Shown here: one piece after another, positions 8,829 to 17,093 of the stretch | How the letters are laid out: the number at the start of each line of letters is the position of its first letter | Position numbering within the stretch: position 1 is the first letter of the stretch | Assembly (NCBI RefSeq): GCF_000429045.1 | Contig: NZ_KE386841.1 | Location: 349,666-413,665, forward strand | Direction: 5' to 3' | DNA from: Salinarimonas rosea DSM 21201 | Lineage (GTDB): Bacteria; Pseudomonadota; Alphaproteobacteria; Rhizobiales; Beijerinckiaceae | Length of the DNA stretch: 64,000 nt | The notes under the pieces: generated by a model | The model's database searches: none | Seen by the model: only the letters and a program-made list of their open reading frames with translations | Told to the model about the DNA's origin: nothing | Position numbers and translations under genes: made by a program

Positions 8829-9044
8829 ATGAGCGACACCGCAGACCGCAACGCCATCGAGGCGAAGCTCGCCGACCTCGATGCGGCTGTCGCGCGAAGC
8901 CTCGCCGAAGCCGATGCCGGCCTGGGGCTCCCGGCGCACGACGTCTTCGCAGAGCTGAAGGCGCGCTACCGGATCGACCCGCCTCACCCCACCAGCACCG
9001 CCTCCACCGGCCGCCTCAGCGAGCGCGGCATCGCCGGGGCGTAG
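8829..9044 (+). CDS. Small antitoxin-like protein (possible orphan or remnant)
   Basis: The 71-residue frame starts at an ATG with GGGAGA upstream. Residues 1-48 are helical, and their end (GLPAHDVFAELKARYR) resembles the C-terminal pattern of ParD-like and related type II antitoxins. The last ~25 residues are Pro/Ser/Thr-rich and overlap the 3' end of the opposite-strand nitroreductase gene by 61 bp. This suggests that the original stop was lost and the frame runs on into the neighbour. No toxin gene lies next to it. The assignment rests on pattern similarity only. Confidence 0.45.
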   Translation: MSDTADRNAIEAKLADLDAAVARSLAEADAGLGLPAHDVFAELKARYRIDPPHPTSTASTGRLSERGIAGA

Positions 9045-10036
9045 CCGACCCGCAGCACGAGGTTCGGGCGGCGCTCGCCCAGGCCGAGGAGGTCGCGCAG
9101 CGCCGCGCGCTGCTCCGGCACCTCGACGCACTGGTTGACGAAGGCGAGCGTCGCGCCGGCAGCCGTGGCCGCGAGCGCCGCGCGGGTGTAGGCGCGCCCC
9201 GCCGCCGCCCAGCCGGCGGGGTCGTTCGTCTGCGCGACGAGCACGAACACGCCCGCCGAGGAGCGGACCTGCCGTGCCACCTTGTCGGTCTCGGGGCCCT
9301 TGCGGAAGACGAGATCGAACATCCGCCGGCCGAGCCAGGGCGGCAGGGTCGGGTTGCCCGCCGCGGCGGCGTAGAGGCCGTCGCCGGTGCGCGCGGCATG
9401 GGCCGCGTCGAAGCGCAGCCAGGACTTCAGCTCGGCGACGAAGGCACGGTCGTCGATCTGCGCCGCGTTGCCGGCGAGCACGAGGGCGAGCACGTCCTCC
9501 GCCTGGGAGCCCTGCGGAAACCACAGCAGATCGACGCCGACCCGCGCCGCCTCCGCCGTCATGCGCTCCACGACCGGCGCGGGGAGGGGCCGGCCGTCGT
9601 AGAGGCTGCGGGTCGATTGCCGCTGCGGGATCGCGGCGAACAGGTCCGCCTCGTCCGCCGGCGCCGCGCCGCCGGGCGCGAGATCGACTGCGATCGCCTC
9701 CTCGCCCGCGTGCGCGACGAAGCCCGCCTCTGCCGAGAGCCCCCGGGCGCGGGCCGCGATCCCCAGCGTCTCCGCCGCGCAGCCGAGGCTCGCCCACAGG
9801 TGATGGTCGTCCGGGTCGACGACGGGCGTGCGCCGGGCGAGGTCCGGCAGGATGTCGACGCCGTCCGCCCGTGGGCGCAGGCGCCAGGGCTGGGTGTTGT
9901 GCCCGTTCGCCGCGAGCGTGGCGTAGCGCAGCAGATCGCGCGTGCCGGCGGGGTCCGGCAGCGGCGCCCGCATGCGGGCGAGGCAGGCTTCGTAGTCCGA
10001 GCCGCTGCCGCGCCCGAGGCCGAACGGTAGAGCCAT
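8984..10036 (-). CDS. Acg-family nitroreductase-like FMN-binding protein
   Basis: The 350-residue product matches the Acg family of atypical nitroreductases: the N-terminal AANGHNTQPWRL motif, the PQRQSTRSLYDGRPL segment, GNPTLPPWLG, and the late repeat of the flavin-binding fold (TLAFVNQCVEVPE). Acg of mycobacteria is induced in hypoxic dormancy and has a flavin site with a lid that limits nitroreductase activity. Here the gene lies 46 bp downstream of hemN on the same strand, so the pair is probably one transcript made at low oxygen. Its substrate is unknown. Confidence 0.8.
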   Translation of the reverse strand: MALPFGLGRGSGSDYEACLARMRAPLPDPAGTRDLLRYATLAANGHNTQPWRLRPRADGVDILPDLARRTPVVDPDDHHLWASLGCAAETLGIAARARGLSAEAGFVAHAGEEAIAVDLAPGGAAPADEADLFAAIPQRQSTRSLYDGRPLPAPVVERMTAEAARVGVDLLWFPQGSQAEDVLALVLAGNAAQIDDRAFVAELKSWLRFDAAHAARTGDGLYAAAAGNPTLPPWLGRRMFDLVFRKGPETDKVARQVRSSAGVFVLVAQTNDPAGWAAAGRAYTRAALAATAAGATLAFVNQCVEVPEQRAALRDLLGLGERRPNLVLRVGYAPAMPRSLRRPVEAVLVG

Positions 10037-10082
10037 GCGCCGTCTCCCCGGATCGTTGTCGAAACCGCGGGCTGCGCGAGCC

Positions 10083-11471
10083 TCACACAGCCCGCGAATG
10101 CCGCGTTGCCTGCGGCGCCCAGTAGCCGTCGAGCCGGGCGGCGACGTTGCGCACGTGGAAGCGCGCGTGCGCCGGCACGCTCACGCGACGCCCCTCGATC
10201 GTGCACAGCCGGTCCGCGGCGAGCGGCGCCAGGCCGGCGATGTCGGGGTCGAACGTGTCCTGCGCGAAGCCCCGCTGCGCCGCCAGCGCGCCGAGATCGA
10301 CGGTGAAGGCGCTCATCAGCGCGTAGATCGCCGCGCGGCGCAGCGCGTCCTCGTCGCTCACCGGCACGCCGCGCACGACCGGGATGCGCCCCTCGTCGAT
10401 CGCCTGCGCCCACTTGCCGAGATGCGGCTCGTTCTGGGCGTAGCCCATGGGCAGGGCGCCGATGGCGGAGGCGCCGAAGCCGATCAGCGTCTCGGCGGTG
10501 TCGGTCGTGTAGCCCTGGAAATTGCGCTTGAGCGTGCCCTCGCGCACCGCCACCGCCAGCGGGTCCTGCGGCCGGGCGTAGTGATCGAAGCCGACCTCGA
10601 CCCAGCCCGCCTGCGCGAAGGCATCGGACGCCGCCTGCGCCTGCGCCAGCCGCTCGGCGGCGCCGGGCAGAAGCGCCGCGTCGATCGCCGCCTGGTGCTT
10701 GGCGAACCACGGCACGTGGGCGTAGCCGAACACGGCGGCGCGGTCGGGCTCCAGCGCCAGCACGGCGGCGATGCTGGCGCGCACGTGGGCGACGGTCTGC
10801 GTCGGCAGGCCGTACATCAGGTCGACGTTGATGCGCATGATCCCGTGCGCCCGCAGCAGCGCCATCGCGGCGGCGACCTGCTCGGTCGGCTGCACGCGGT
10901 GGACGAGCCGCTGGATCTCGGGGTCGATGTCCTGCACGCCGAGCGAGACGCGGTTGACGCCCGCCCCGGCGAGCGCCGCCGCCATCTCCTCGGTGAGCGT
11001 GCGCGGGTCGATCTCGACCGCGATCTCCACGTCGGGCGCGAAGGGGAAGGCGTCCTTCAGCCGCCCGATCACGGCGGCGAAGTCCGCAGGCGCCAGGATG
11101 GTCGGCGTCCCGCCCCCGAAATGCAGGTGCGCCACCGGCCCCTTGCGCGGCATCGCCGCCGCGACCCGCTCGGCCTCCGTCTCCAGCCGCCGGGCGTAGC
11201 GGGCGATGCGGGCGTCGTCGTTGAGCACGCTGGTGTGGCAGCCGCAATACCAGCACAGCGCCCGGCAATAGGGCACGTGCACGTAGAGCGACAGCGGCGT
11301 CTCCCCGTCGAGCTCGCCGAGCCAGCGCCGGTAGAGCGCCTCGTCGACGCCCGGCCCGAACTGGGCCGCCGTCGGGTAGCTCGTGTAGCGCGGCACCGTC
11401 TCGAGCGCGTAGGCGGCCGGGATGGCGGCGGGGGGCGGAGGGGAGGCGAGGGGGAGGGTGGTCGTGCGCAT
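10083..11471 (-). CDS. hemN: Oxygen-independent coproporphyrinogen III oxidase HemN
   Basis: This radical-SAM enzyme (462 residues from the chosen ATG) converts coproporphyrinogen III to protoporphyrinogen IX without oxygen. The iron-sulfur cluster motif CX3CX2CXC is at residues 69-78 (CRALCWYCGC). The family leader VPRYTSYPTA lies at residues 26-35, and GGGTPT plus LHFGGG follow. The frame runs further upstream, but this ATG gives the usual distance to PRYTSYPTA. The start has no clear Shine-Dalgarno. A possible FNR-type site sits upstream, consistent with anaerobic haem synthesis. The Acg-like gene follows in the same direction. Confidence 0.93.
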   Translation of the reverse strand: MRTTTLPLASPPPPAAIPAAYALETVPRYTSYPTAAQFGPGVDEALYRRWLGELDGETPLSLYVHVPYCRALCWYCGCHTSVLNDDARIARYARRLETEAERVAAAMPRKGPVAHLHFGGGTPTILAPADFAAVIGRLKDAFPFAPDVEIAVEIDPRTLTEEMAAALAGAGVNRVSLGVQDIDPEIQRLVHRVQPTEQVAAAMALLRAHGIMRINVDLMYGLPTQTVAHVRASIAAVLALEPDRAAVFGYAHVPWFAKHQAAIDAALLPGAAERLAQAQAASDAFAQAGWVEVGFDHYARPQDPLAVAVREGTLKRNFQGYTTDTAETLIGFGASAIGALPMGYAQNEPHLGKWAQAIDEGRIPVVRGVPVSDEDALRRAAIYALMSAFTVDLGALAAQRGFAQDTFDPDIAGLAPLAADRLCTIEGRRVSVPAHARFHVRNVAARLDGYWAPQATRHSRAV

Positions 11472-11505
11472 GGCTTCAGTGAACCGCGGGCGCCGCGGCG
11501 CGTCG

Positions 11506-11519
11506 TTGATCTGGCGCAA
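11506..11519 (-). promoter_or_regulatory. Possible FNR/FixK-type box upstream of hemN
   Basis: Read on the minus strand the site is TTGCG-CCAG-ATCAA, an 8 of 10 match to TTGAT-N4-ATCAA with the TTG...CAA core intact. Its centre is 41.5 nt upstream of the hemN start codon. Control of hemN by FNR-like proteins is well known in alphaproteobacteria. Confidence 0.5.
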
Positions 11520-11635
11520 GACGGCGGGCGAGGGGGTAACCCGCGCACGGCCGGCATGCGCGCGAACCGTCCCGCCGCCGGGGGTGGACATCCCGGCCCG
11601 CGCCGCTAGCCTCCCCCGCGCGCAAGGAGACACGT

Positions 11636-14026
11636 ATGGATCAAGCCCTCACCGCCGGCACGCCTGCCCTCGACCGAGCCGCCACGGACCGCCTCGTCGC
11701 CTGGCTTTCGGACGAATTGCAGACCCATCGCCCCGCCTTCGAGACCGCCCGCGTCGTGGCGGCCCGGCTCGGCGCGCGGCGCGCGGGCGATGTCTGCGAG
11801 GTGATCTTCTGGGCGCCGGAGCTGCTGGAGCGCCGCGTGCCGGAGGGGGACGTGTTCGTCGAGGTGCTCGACCCGGAGGAGGAGCTCGTCCTCGCCCGCT
11901 CCCGCCAGAGCATGGCCTTCCGGCGCACGCGCGTGCCGATCGTGCGCATCGAGAACTACTGTGTCGCCGCGATCTCGGGCATGCGCCCGGGCTCGCGCGA
12001 GCGGGTGGGCAGCTTCTACTCCCTCGTCTGGCGCGATGCCGAGAACACCTGGTCGCGCGTGCTCGACCCGCTCGCCGCCTCGCTTCCGTTCGGCGTGTTC
12101 GCGCCCGCCGAGTACTACGACGTGGACGCGATGCTCGCCGCGCGCACGGACGGCGCCTACTGGGCCGCGCTCCCCGAGGGTGACCCCGTCAAGCTCGGGC
12201 CGGCGGCGAACATCCTGCAGATCCACGCGCCGACGGCGACCGCGTCGATGACGCTCGCGGGCCTCACGCGGCACATCGAGACGCTCGCCGAGCGGGTGCG
12301 CCACGACGTGCCGCTCGCGCCCGCCGACCGCGTCTTCCTCGGCTACGAGGCGATCCAGCTGCTCCCGGTCGAGCCCACCACCGTCTACGAGGCGGGCCCC
12401 GCCTTCTGGGCCGAGGAGGAGGGGCCGGACGGCGATACCGACGAGCGCGTCGTGGTCGACCTGCGCCGGCCCGACACCACGAACTGGGGCTACGACATCG
12501 TCATCTCCGGCATGGCGGCGGTGAACCCGGCGCTGCTCGAGACCGGGCGGCCGGACGAGCTCGTCGATCTGGCCTGCGCGCTGCACAACTTCCCCGGCCG
12601 GCCGAAGAAGCTGATCCTCGACGTCGTCTTCGGCCACGCGGACAACCAGGGGCTCGACGTGCTGAGCCACCACTGGTTCGCGGGTCCGAACATGTACGGC
12701 CAGAACGTCAACTATCGCAACCCGATGGTGCGGGCGATGCTGCTGGAGATGCAGCGGCGCAAGGTGGACTACGGCGCCGACGCCGTCCGCGTCGACGGCG
12801 CGCAGGACTTCAAGTGGTGGGACGCCGATGCCCAGGTGCTGCGCCACGACGACGAGTACCTCCAGGAGATGGCCGACATCGTCCAGGAGGTCGCCGGGCG
12901 GCGCTACCGTCCGTGGTTCATCTTCGAGGACGGGCGGCCCTGGCCCGAGGAGGATTGGGAGCTGTCCTCGACCTATCGCGCCGTGATCGAGCACCAGCGC
13001 GACGACGACGTGTTCCAATGGGGACCGCTCACCTTCGCCCACAATACGCCGTTCCTGTACACGTTCTGGCTGACCAAGTTCTGGCGCATTCGCGAGATCC
13101 TCGAGCACGGGCAGAACTGGATCTCCGGCTGCGCCAACCACGACACGCTCCGCCGCGGCACCCAGATCAACCCGAAGCTCAACATCAACACGCGGCTCGG
13201 CGACACGCGGATGGAGATCCTGGACAAGGCCTACGACCACCCGGCCGCGCAGATGCTCACCTACGCCGCCTTCCCGGGCGTGCCGATGGACTTCCTCAAC
13301 GCCATGGCGCGCGCCTCCTGGGGCTTCATCCGCAACCAGGACGATCGCTGGGGCGTGAAGATCGTCGCGGAGGAGGCGATCTCGCTGGGCTGGCAGGTGG
13401 ACGACTACACCTACTCGATGCCCGGCTCGTTCACCCGGCTGAAGGAACTCGGCTTCGCCGACCGCGACGGGCTCGGGCGGTTCTTCAAGATCCTGGAGGC
13501 GCTGGTCGACGTCACCGACTACGATCTGGAGGTGATGGCGAAGCTGCTCAACGAGGTCGACCCGCCGCTGGAGGGCCCCTCGCCGTTCACCGCGCGCGTG
13601 CTCAAGCAGATCGCCCGCGCCTGGATGGACGACATGCACGACTATTGCAACGTCACCAAGTATCTCGACAAGCTCGGCGAGGCGCACACCGAGTACATGC
13701 TGGCGCTGCGCGAGTTCCGCCTGGCCCGGCCCTGGCTGCGCGGCGGGCTGAGGCCGCAGGACCACTTCGACTATCAGGCCCCGACCCGCGGCTCGGTGGC
13801 GTTCCGCTCGCTGCGGCACGGGCCCGACGGGGAGCAGGTCTTCGCCATCGCGCATCTCGAGGGCAAGCCGCTCCTCGACATCGTGCCGACCGAGCTGCCG
13901 ATCCCCGGCCTCGCCGGCGGCGGCTGGGAGGTGGCGCTCGCCTCGCCGCCGATCGGCACCGACTACGCCGGCGGCCCGATCGACCTGCACGACGGCATGG
14001 CGGTGCTCTACACACGCAGGCGGTGA
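11636..14026 (+). CDS. GH13-like glycoside hydrolase, possibly glucosylglycerol hydrolase
   Basis: The 796-residue cytoplasmic protein has an unusual ~280-residue N-terminal part followed by an alpha-amylase-type barrel. Likely GH13 regions are: I, DVVFGH at 329-334; II, AVRVDGAQ with nucleophile candidate Asp387; III, acid/base candidate Glu431 in WFIFEDG; IV, ANHDT at 500-504 with Asp503. The overall pattern (for example NMYGQNVNYRNP) recalls the cyanobacterial glucosylglycerol hydrolase family, which degrades the compatible solute glucosylglycerol. That would fit a salt-adapted organism, but the substrate is an inference. It is divergent from hemN across 164 bp. No osmolyte synthesis gene is in the window. 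Confidence 0.7.
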   Translation: MDQALTAGTPALDRAATDRLVAWLSDELQTHRPAFETARVVAARLGARRAGDVCEVIFWAPELLERRVPEGDVFVEVLDPEEELVLARSRQSMAFRRTRVPIVRIENYCVAAISGMRPGSRERVGSFYSLVWRDAENTWSRVLDPLAASLPFGVFAPAEYYDVDAMLAARTDGAYWAALPEGDPVKLGPAANILQIHAPTATASMTLAGLTRHIETLAERVRHDVPLAPADRVFLGYEAIQLLPVEPTTVYEAGPAFWAEEEGPDGDTDERVVVDLRRPDTTNWGYDIVISGMAAVNPALLETGRPDELVDLACALHNFPGRPKKLILDVVFGHADNQGLDVLSHHWFAGPNMYGQNVNYRNPMVRAMLLEMQRRKVDYGADAVRVDGAQDFKWWDADAQVLRHDDEYLQEMADIVQEVAGRRYRPWFIFEDGRPWPEEDWELSSTYRAVIEHQRDDDVFQWGPLTFAHNTPFLYTFWLTKFWRIREILEHGQNWISGCANHDTLRRGTQINPKLNINTRLGDTRMEILDKAYDHPAAQMLTYAAFPGVPMDFLNAMARASWGFIRNQDDRWGVKIVAEEAISLGWQVDDYTYSMPGSFTRLKELGFADRDGLGRFFKILEALVDVTDYDLEVMAKLLNEVDPPLEGPSPFTARVLKQIARAWMDDMHDYCNVTKYLDKLGEAHTEYMLALREFRLARPWLRGGLRPQDHFDYQAPTRGSVAFRSLRHGPDGEQVFAIAHLEGKPLLDIVPTELPIPGLAGGGWEVALASPPIGTDYAGGPIDLHDGMAVLYTRRR

Positions 14027-14119
14027 GCCTCCCGCCCCCTCGGGGCGGGGACGATCCGCGGTAGCGGATCAGGGGCGGCGTCCCGTGGCGAGCCGCGGGA
14101 GACGTCGGCTGCCCCCGAG

Positions 14120-14190
14120 GCGCGCCTTCGGTGCGCACCCCATCCGTCTCGGCGCTACGCGCCGATCCACCTTCCCCTGCAGGGAAGGAG
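14120..14190. repeat. REP-like palindromic element
   Basis: Several short hairpins lie together between two convergent genes: GCGC-CTTCGGT-GCGC near 14122-14136, CGGCGC-TAC-GCGCCG at 14150-14164, and CCTTCCC-CTGCA-GGGAAGG at 14170-14188. The arrangement (CATCCG followed by the GGCGC palindrome and a CTTCCC/GGGAAG stem) resembles dispersed intergenic palindromic repeats common in Rhizobiales. Only one copy is present in this window. The rest of the 272-bp gap (14027-14298) shows no gene. Confidence 0.5.
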
Positions 14191-14298
14191 AAGGGTCGGC
14201 GCGCCGGTCGAGGACCTCCACGACGCCGCGCGTCGAGGGCCGGGAGCGGCGTGGGACGATTCTCGAGTCGGCCGGACGACGGGGGAGGATCGTCCCGC

Positions 14299-14511
14299 TC
14301 AGCCCTCGATGTCGGTCTCGAGGATCGCCATCTGGAACTGGTAGGAACGGTCCTCGTCCTCGTCGTCGAGGAAGAGCACGCCGATGAACTCGTCGCCGAT
14401 GTAGACCTCGGCCGAATCGTCCTTCTTCGGGCGTGCGCGCACGGTGATGGAGTGGTTCGCGAAGGTGCGGCGCAGGTAGCTCTCGACTTTGGCCAGCTCG
14501 GATTTCGTCAC
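14299..14511 (-). CDS. DUF3126 family protein
   Basis: The 70-residue protein matches the small alphaproteobacterial DUF3126 family: TKSELAKVESYLRRTF at the N-terminus, then RPKKDDSAEVYIGDEFIGV and an acidic DDEDEDRSYQF stretch. The start is the GTG at 14511; longer readings run back into the cysE end and have no family support. Function is unknown. It lies 76 bp downstream of cysE in the same direction, an arrangement seen repeatedly in alphaproteobacteria, so the two are probably co-transcribed. Confidence 0.8.
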   Translation of the reverse strand: MTKSELAKVESYLRRTFANHSITVRARPKKDDSAEVYIGDEFIGVLFLDDEDEDRSYQFQMAILETDIEG

Positions 14512-14587
14512 GCGGGAACCTCGTCTCGTTGGATGGCGGGCGAGGCCCCGGCATGCCACGGGGCGCCGCGCCGGGCAACCCGGCCCG

Positions 14588-15427
14588 TCACTCGGGCGAG
14601 AGGCTCTGCGCCAGGATCTGGTCCATGCTGCGCGCGGGCTCCGCGCAGCCCGCCTCGCCGACCACCTTGGCGGGCACGCCGGCCACCGTCGTCTTGGCCG
14701 GAACGTCCTTGAGCACGACCGAGCCCGCCGCCACCCGTGCGCAGCGTCCCACCTCGATGTTGCCGAGGATCTTCGCACCCGCGCCGATCAGCACCCCGCG
14801 ACGGATCTTGGGGTGGCGATCGCCGCCCTCCTTGCCCGTGCCGCCGAGCGTAACGTCCTGGAGGAGCGAGACGTCGTCCTCGATCACCGCCGTCATGCCC
14901 ACGACGAGCCCCGTCGCGTGATCGAGGAACACGCCCCGGCCCATCCGGGCGTTGGGGTGGATGTCGGTCTGGAACACCTCGGAGGAGACGCTCTGCAGGT
15001 AGAGCGCGAAGTCGATGCGCCCCTGCGTCCACAGCCAGTGCGCGAGCCGGTGCGTCTGGATGGCGTGGAAGCCCTTGAAGTAGAGCATCGGCTCGATCAG
15101 CCGGGTGCAGGCGGGATCGCGGTCGGCGACGGCCAGTATGTCGGAGCGGAAGGACTGCCCGATCTCGGGGTCCTGCCGCAGCGCCTCGCGGTAGGTCTGC
15201 TCGATCAGCGTCGCGGAGAGCGCCGGATGCGCGAGCCGCGCCGCGACGCGGTGGATCACCGCGGCCTCGAGCGAGGAATGGTTGAGGATGTTGGTGAGCA
15301 GGAAGTTCGTCAGCGACGGCTCCTCCCGCACCACGGCCTCGGCCTCGCGCCGGGCTCGCGCCCAGACCGGGTCGACGGTGCCGACGACGGGATCGATCTC
15401 GTTGGTCTTGACGCGCGGCTGGCTCAT
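14588..15427 (-). CDS. cysE: Serine O-acetyltransferase CysE
   Basis: This 279-residue enzyme makes O-acetylserine from serine and acetyl-CoA, the first step of cysteine synthesis. The N-terminal helical domain (residues 20-140, with FLLTNILNHSSLEAAV) precedes a left-handed beta-helix of hexapeptide repeats (IHPNARMGRGVFLDHATGLV onwards). The conserved DHATG and GGTGKE motifs mark the active site. It ends in a Ser/Pro-rich tail of the kind that docks with cysteine synthase. The DUF3126 gene follows. Regulation is not evident; the 194-bp upstream gap shows no clear attenuator. Confidence 0.93.
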   Translation of the reverse strand: MSQPRVKTNEIDPVVGTVDPVWARARREAEAVVREEPSLTNFLLTNILNHSSLEAAVIHRVAARLAHPALSATLIEQTYREALRQDPEIGQSFRSDILAVADRDPACTRLIEPMLYFKGFHAIQTHRLAHWLWTQGRIDFALYLQSVSSEVFQTDIHPNARMGRGVFLDHATGLVVGMTAVIEDDVSLLQDVTLGGTGKEGGDRHPKIRRGVLIGAGAKILGNIEVGRCARVAAGSVVLKDVPAKTTVAGVPAKVVGEAGCAEPARSMDQILAQSLSPE

Positions 15428-15621
15428 GCTCTCGCCCTCTCACCGGAGACGTTCTCCTGAGGTAGGAACGCCGCCGCCGGGAGGAAGCCCCCGGCGGGAG
15501 GGATTCTGCCAGAGCGGGGGCGGCGCGTCGAGGCGGGGGCGCGCATGAGTCATGCGTCGCCCGGTAGACGGTGCCGGACCCGGGCCCCCGACGGCCTTCG
15601 GCGCCCGGGAGGACGACGCGG

Positions 15622-16116
15622 TCAGTCGTCGTCGTCCTGCTCCGCCGTCGACGACACCTGCCGCGAGACGTAGAGCTGGTCGCCCATCAGCTTCATCAGG
15701 TCGAACTGCGTCTCGACGAAGTCGATGTGCTCCTCCTCGTCCTTGAGGATCGAGCGGAACAGGTCGAACGTGCCGAGGTCGCCGGCGTCGCGGGCCTCGC
15801 GGGCGGCCTTGTCGTAGTAGTCGCGCGCCTCGTTCTCCATCTTGAGCTGGGTCTCGAACATGGCGCGGATCGTGTCGTCCTGGCCGATCGGGTCGAGATC
15901 GTGGACGTTGGCCTCGCCCTCGAGGAAGAGCAGCCGGTCGAGGAAGCGGTGGAAGTGGCCGCGCTCCTCCTCGACCTCCTCCGACATCCGGTCGGCGAGC
16001 TGGTCGACGCCCCAGTCGCGCAGCTTGGCGGCCTGAAGCTCGTAGGTGTTGACGGTGGTCAGCTCCATCGTCACGGCACGCTGGAGATGCTTCAGGGATA
16101 CTTCCGGGCCCTTCAT
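15622..16116 (-). CDS. bfr: Bacterioferritin-like protein lacking the haem-ligand methionine
   Basis: The 164-residue four-helix protein carries all six ferroxidase ligands at the positions of E. coli Bfr: Glu18, Glu51, His54, Glu94, Glu127 and His130. The haem-binding Met52, however, is Arg52 (EEERGH instead of the usual EMKH), so this subunit should store iron without haem. The start at 16116 is fixed by AGGAG seven bases upstream; the frame is open further upstream but without family similarity. It ends in an acidic EQDDDD tail. It is monocistronic or follows the SDR gene (101-bp gap). Confidence 0.85.
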   Translation of the reverse strand: MKGPEVSLKHLQRAVTMELTTVNTYELQAAKLRDWGVDQLADRMSEEVEEERGHFHRFLDRLLFLEGEANVHDLDPIGQDDTIRAMFETQLKMENEARDYYDKAAREARDAGDLGTFDLFRSILKDEEEHIDFVETQFDLMKLMGDQLYVSRQVSSTAEQDDDD

Positions 16117-16217
16117 GGCGTCGCTCCTCTTCGGGTTCGATCTCTCGCGAAGAGAACCCGAGCGGCGCGAGGCCGGTTCCGGAGCGTGGCCGGACGCGAT
16201 GTCGCGTCCGCCGGCGC

Positions 16218-16985
16218 CTATGTCAGCCCGCCGTCCACCACGAAATCCTGGCTCGTGCAGCCCCGCGAGGCGTCGGAGGCGAGGAAGAGGGCGAGCTCGG
16301 CGACGTCTTCGCCGTCGAGCGCCCGCGGCAGGCACTGCTGCGCGACGATCCGGTCCTCCTCCTCGCGCGAGATCCACAGCTGCCGCTGCTTCTCCGTGAG
16401 GATCGCACCCGGGACGATCGCGTTCACGCGCACGAGGTCGCGCCCCCATTCGCGGGCGAGCTGGCGGGTGAGGCCGCGCACGGCGGATTTCGCGGTGGCG
16501 TAGGCGGTGAGGTTCGGCACGCCCAGCCGGTACGAGGTCGAGCCGAGGTTGACGATCGAGCCGCCACGGGGCGGCGTCATATGGCGATGCGCGGCCTTGG
16601 CCGCGAAGAACTGGTGCTTGAGGTTCACCGCCATCGCCGCGTCCCACGCGTCGGGATCGACCGCCTCGACCGGCGCGCGGCGGTCGTTGGCGGCGTTGTT
16701 GACGAGCACGTCGAGGCGCCCGCCGATCGACGCCGCGTGATCGATCGCGGCCTCCAGCGCGGGAATATCGGTGACGTCGACGCGCAGGAACGCGACGTGC
16801 GCCCCGGTCTCGGCCGCGAGCCGCTCGGCCAGCGCCCGGCCGCGGGGCTCGTCGATGTCGACGAAGACGGTCGTCGCCTTCTGCCCTGCGAAGGCGGCGA
16901 CGATGTCGGCGCCGATGCCCGTGGCCCCGCCCGACACGAACACGGTCTTCCCCGCGAGATCGGGGTAGCGGGCGACGATGGCCAT
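16218..16985 (-). CDS. SDR family oxidoreductase
   Basis: This is a classical 255-residue short-chain dehydrogenase with a Rossmann NAD(P) site: GGATGIG at 19-25, NNAA at 96-99, catalytic Ser149 (GST), Tyr162 and Lys166 in YATAK, and a PG motif after the active site. Asp43 at the end of strand beta-2 (FVDID) suggests preference for NAD. It is divergent from an SMP-30/gluconolactonase-like gene 108 bp away. Sugar 1-dehydrogenases and sugar lactonases often act in sequence, so an oxidative sugar pathway is plausible, but the substrate cannot be read from the sequence. Confidence 0.85.
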   Translation of the reverse strand: MAIVARYPDLAGKTVFVSGGATGIGADIVAAFAGQKATTVFVDIDEPRGRALAERLAAETGAHVAFLRVDVTDIPALEAAIDHAASIGGRLDVLVNNAANDRRAPVEAVDPDAWDAAMAVNLKHQFFAAKAAHRHMTPPRGGSIVNLGSTSYRLGVPNLTAYATAKSAVRGLTRQLAREWGRDLVRVNAIVPGAILTEKQRQLWISREEEDRIVAQQCLPRALDGEDVAELALFLASDASRGCTSQDFVVDGGLT

Positions 16986-17093
16986 GGCGACGGGGCTCCG
17001 AGGCGGGGGCGAGCGACGAGGTTCGCGACGCTAGACGCGGGCGCCGCGATCGTCAAAGGTCCGGGCGACGCGTCCCCCTACCGGAGGCCCCCC

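Noticed and set aside
6440..8857. Long minus-strand open frame opposite flhA
   Set aside because: FlhA is unambiguous on the other strand; the frame is a composition artefact.
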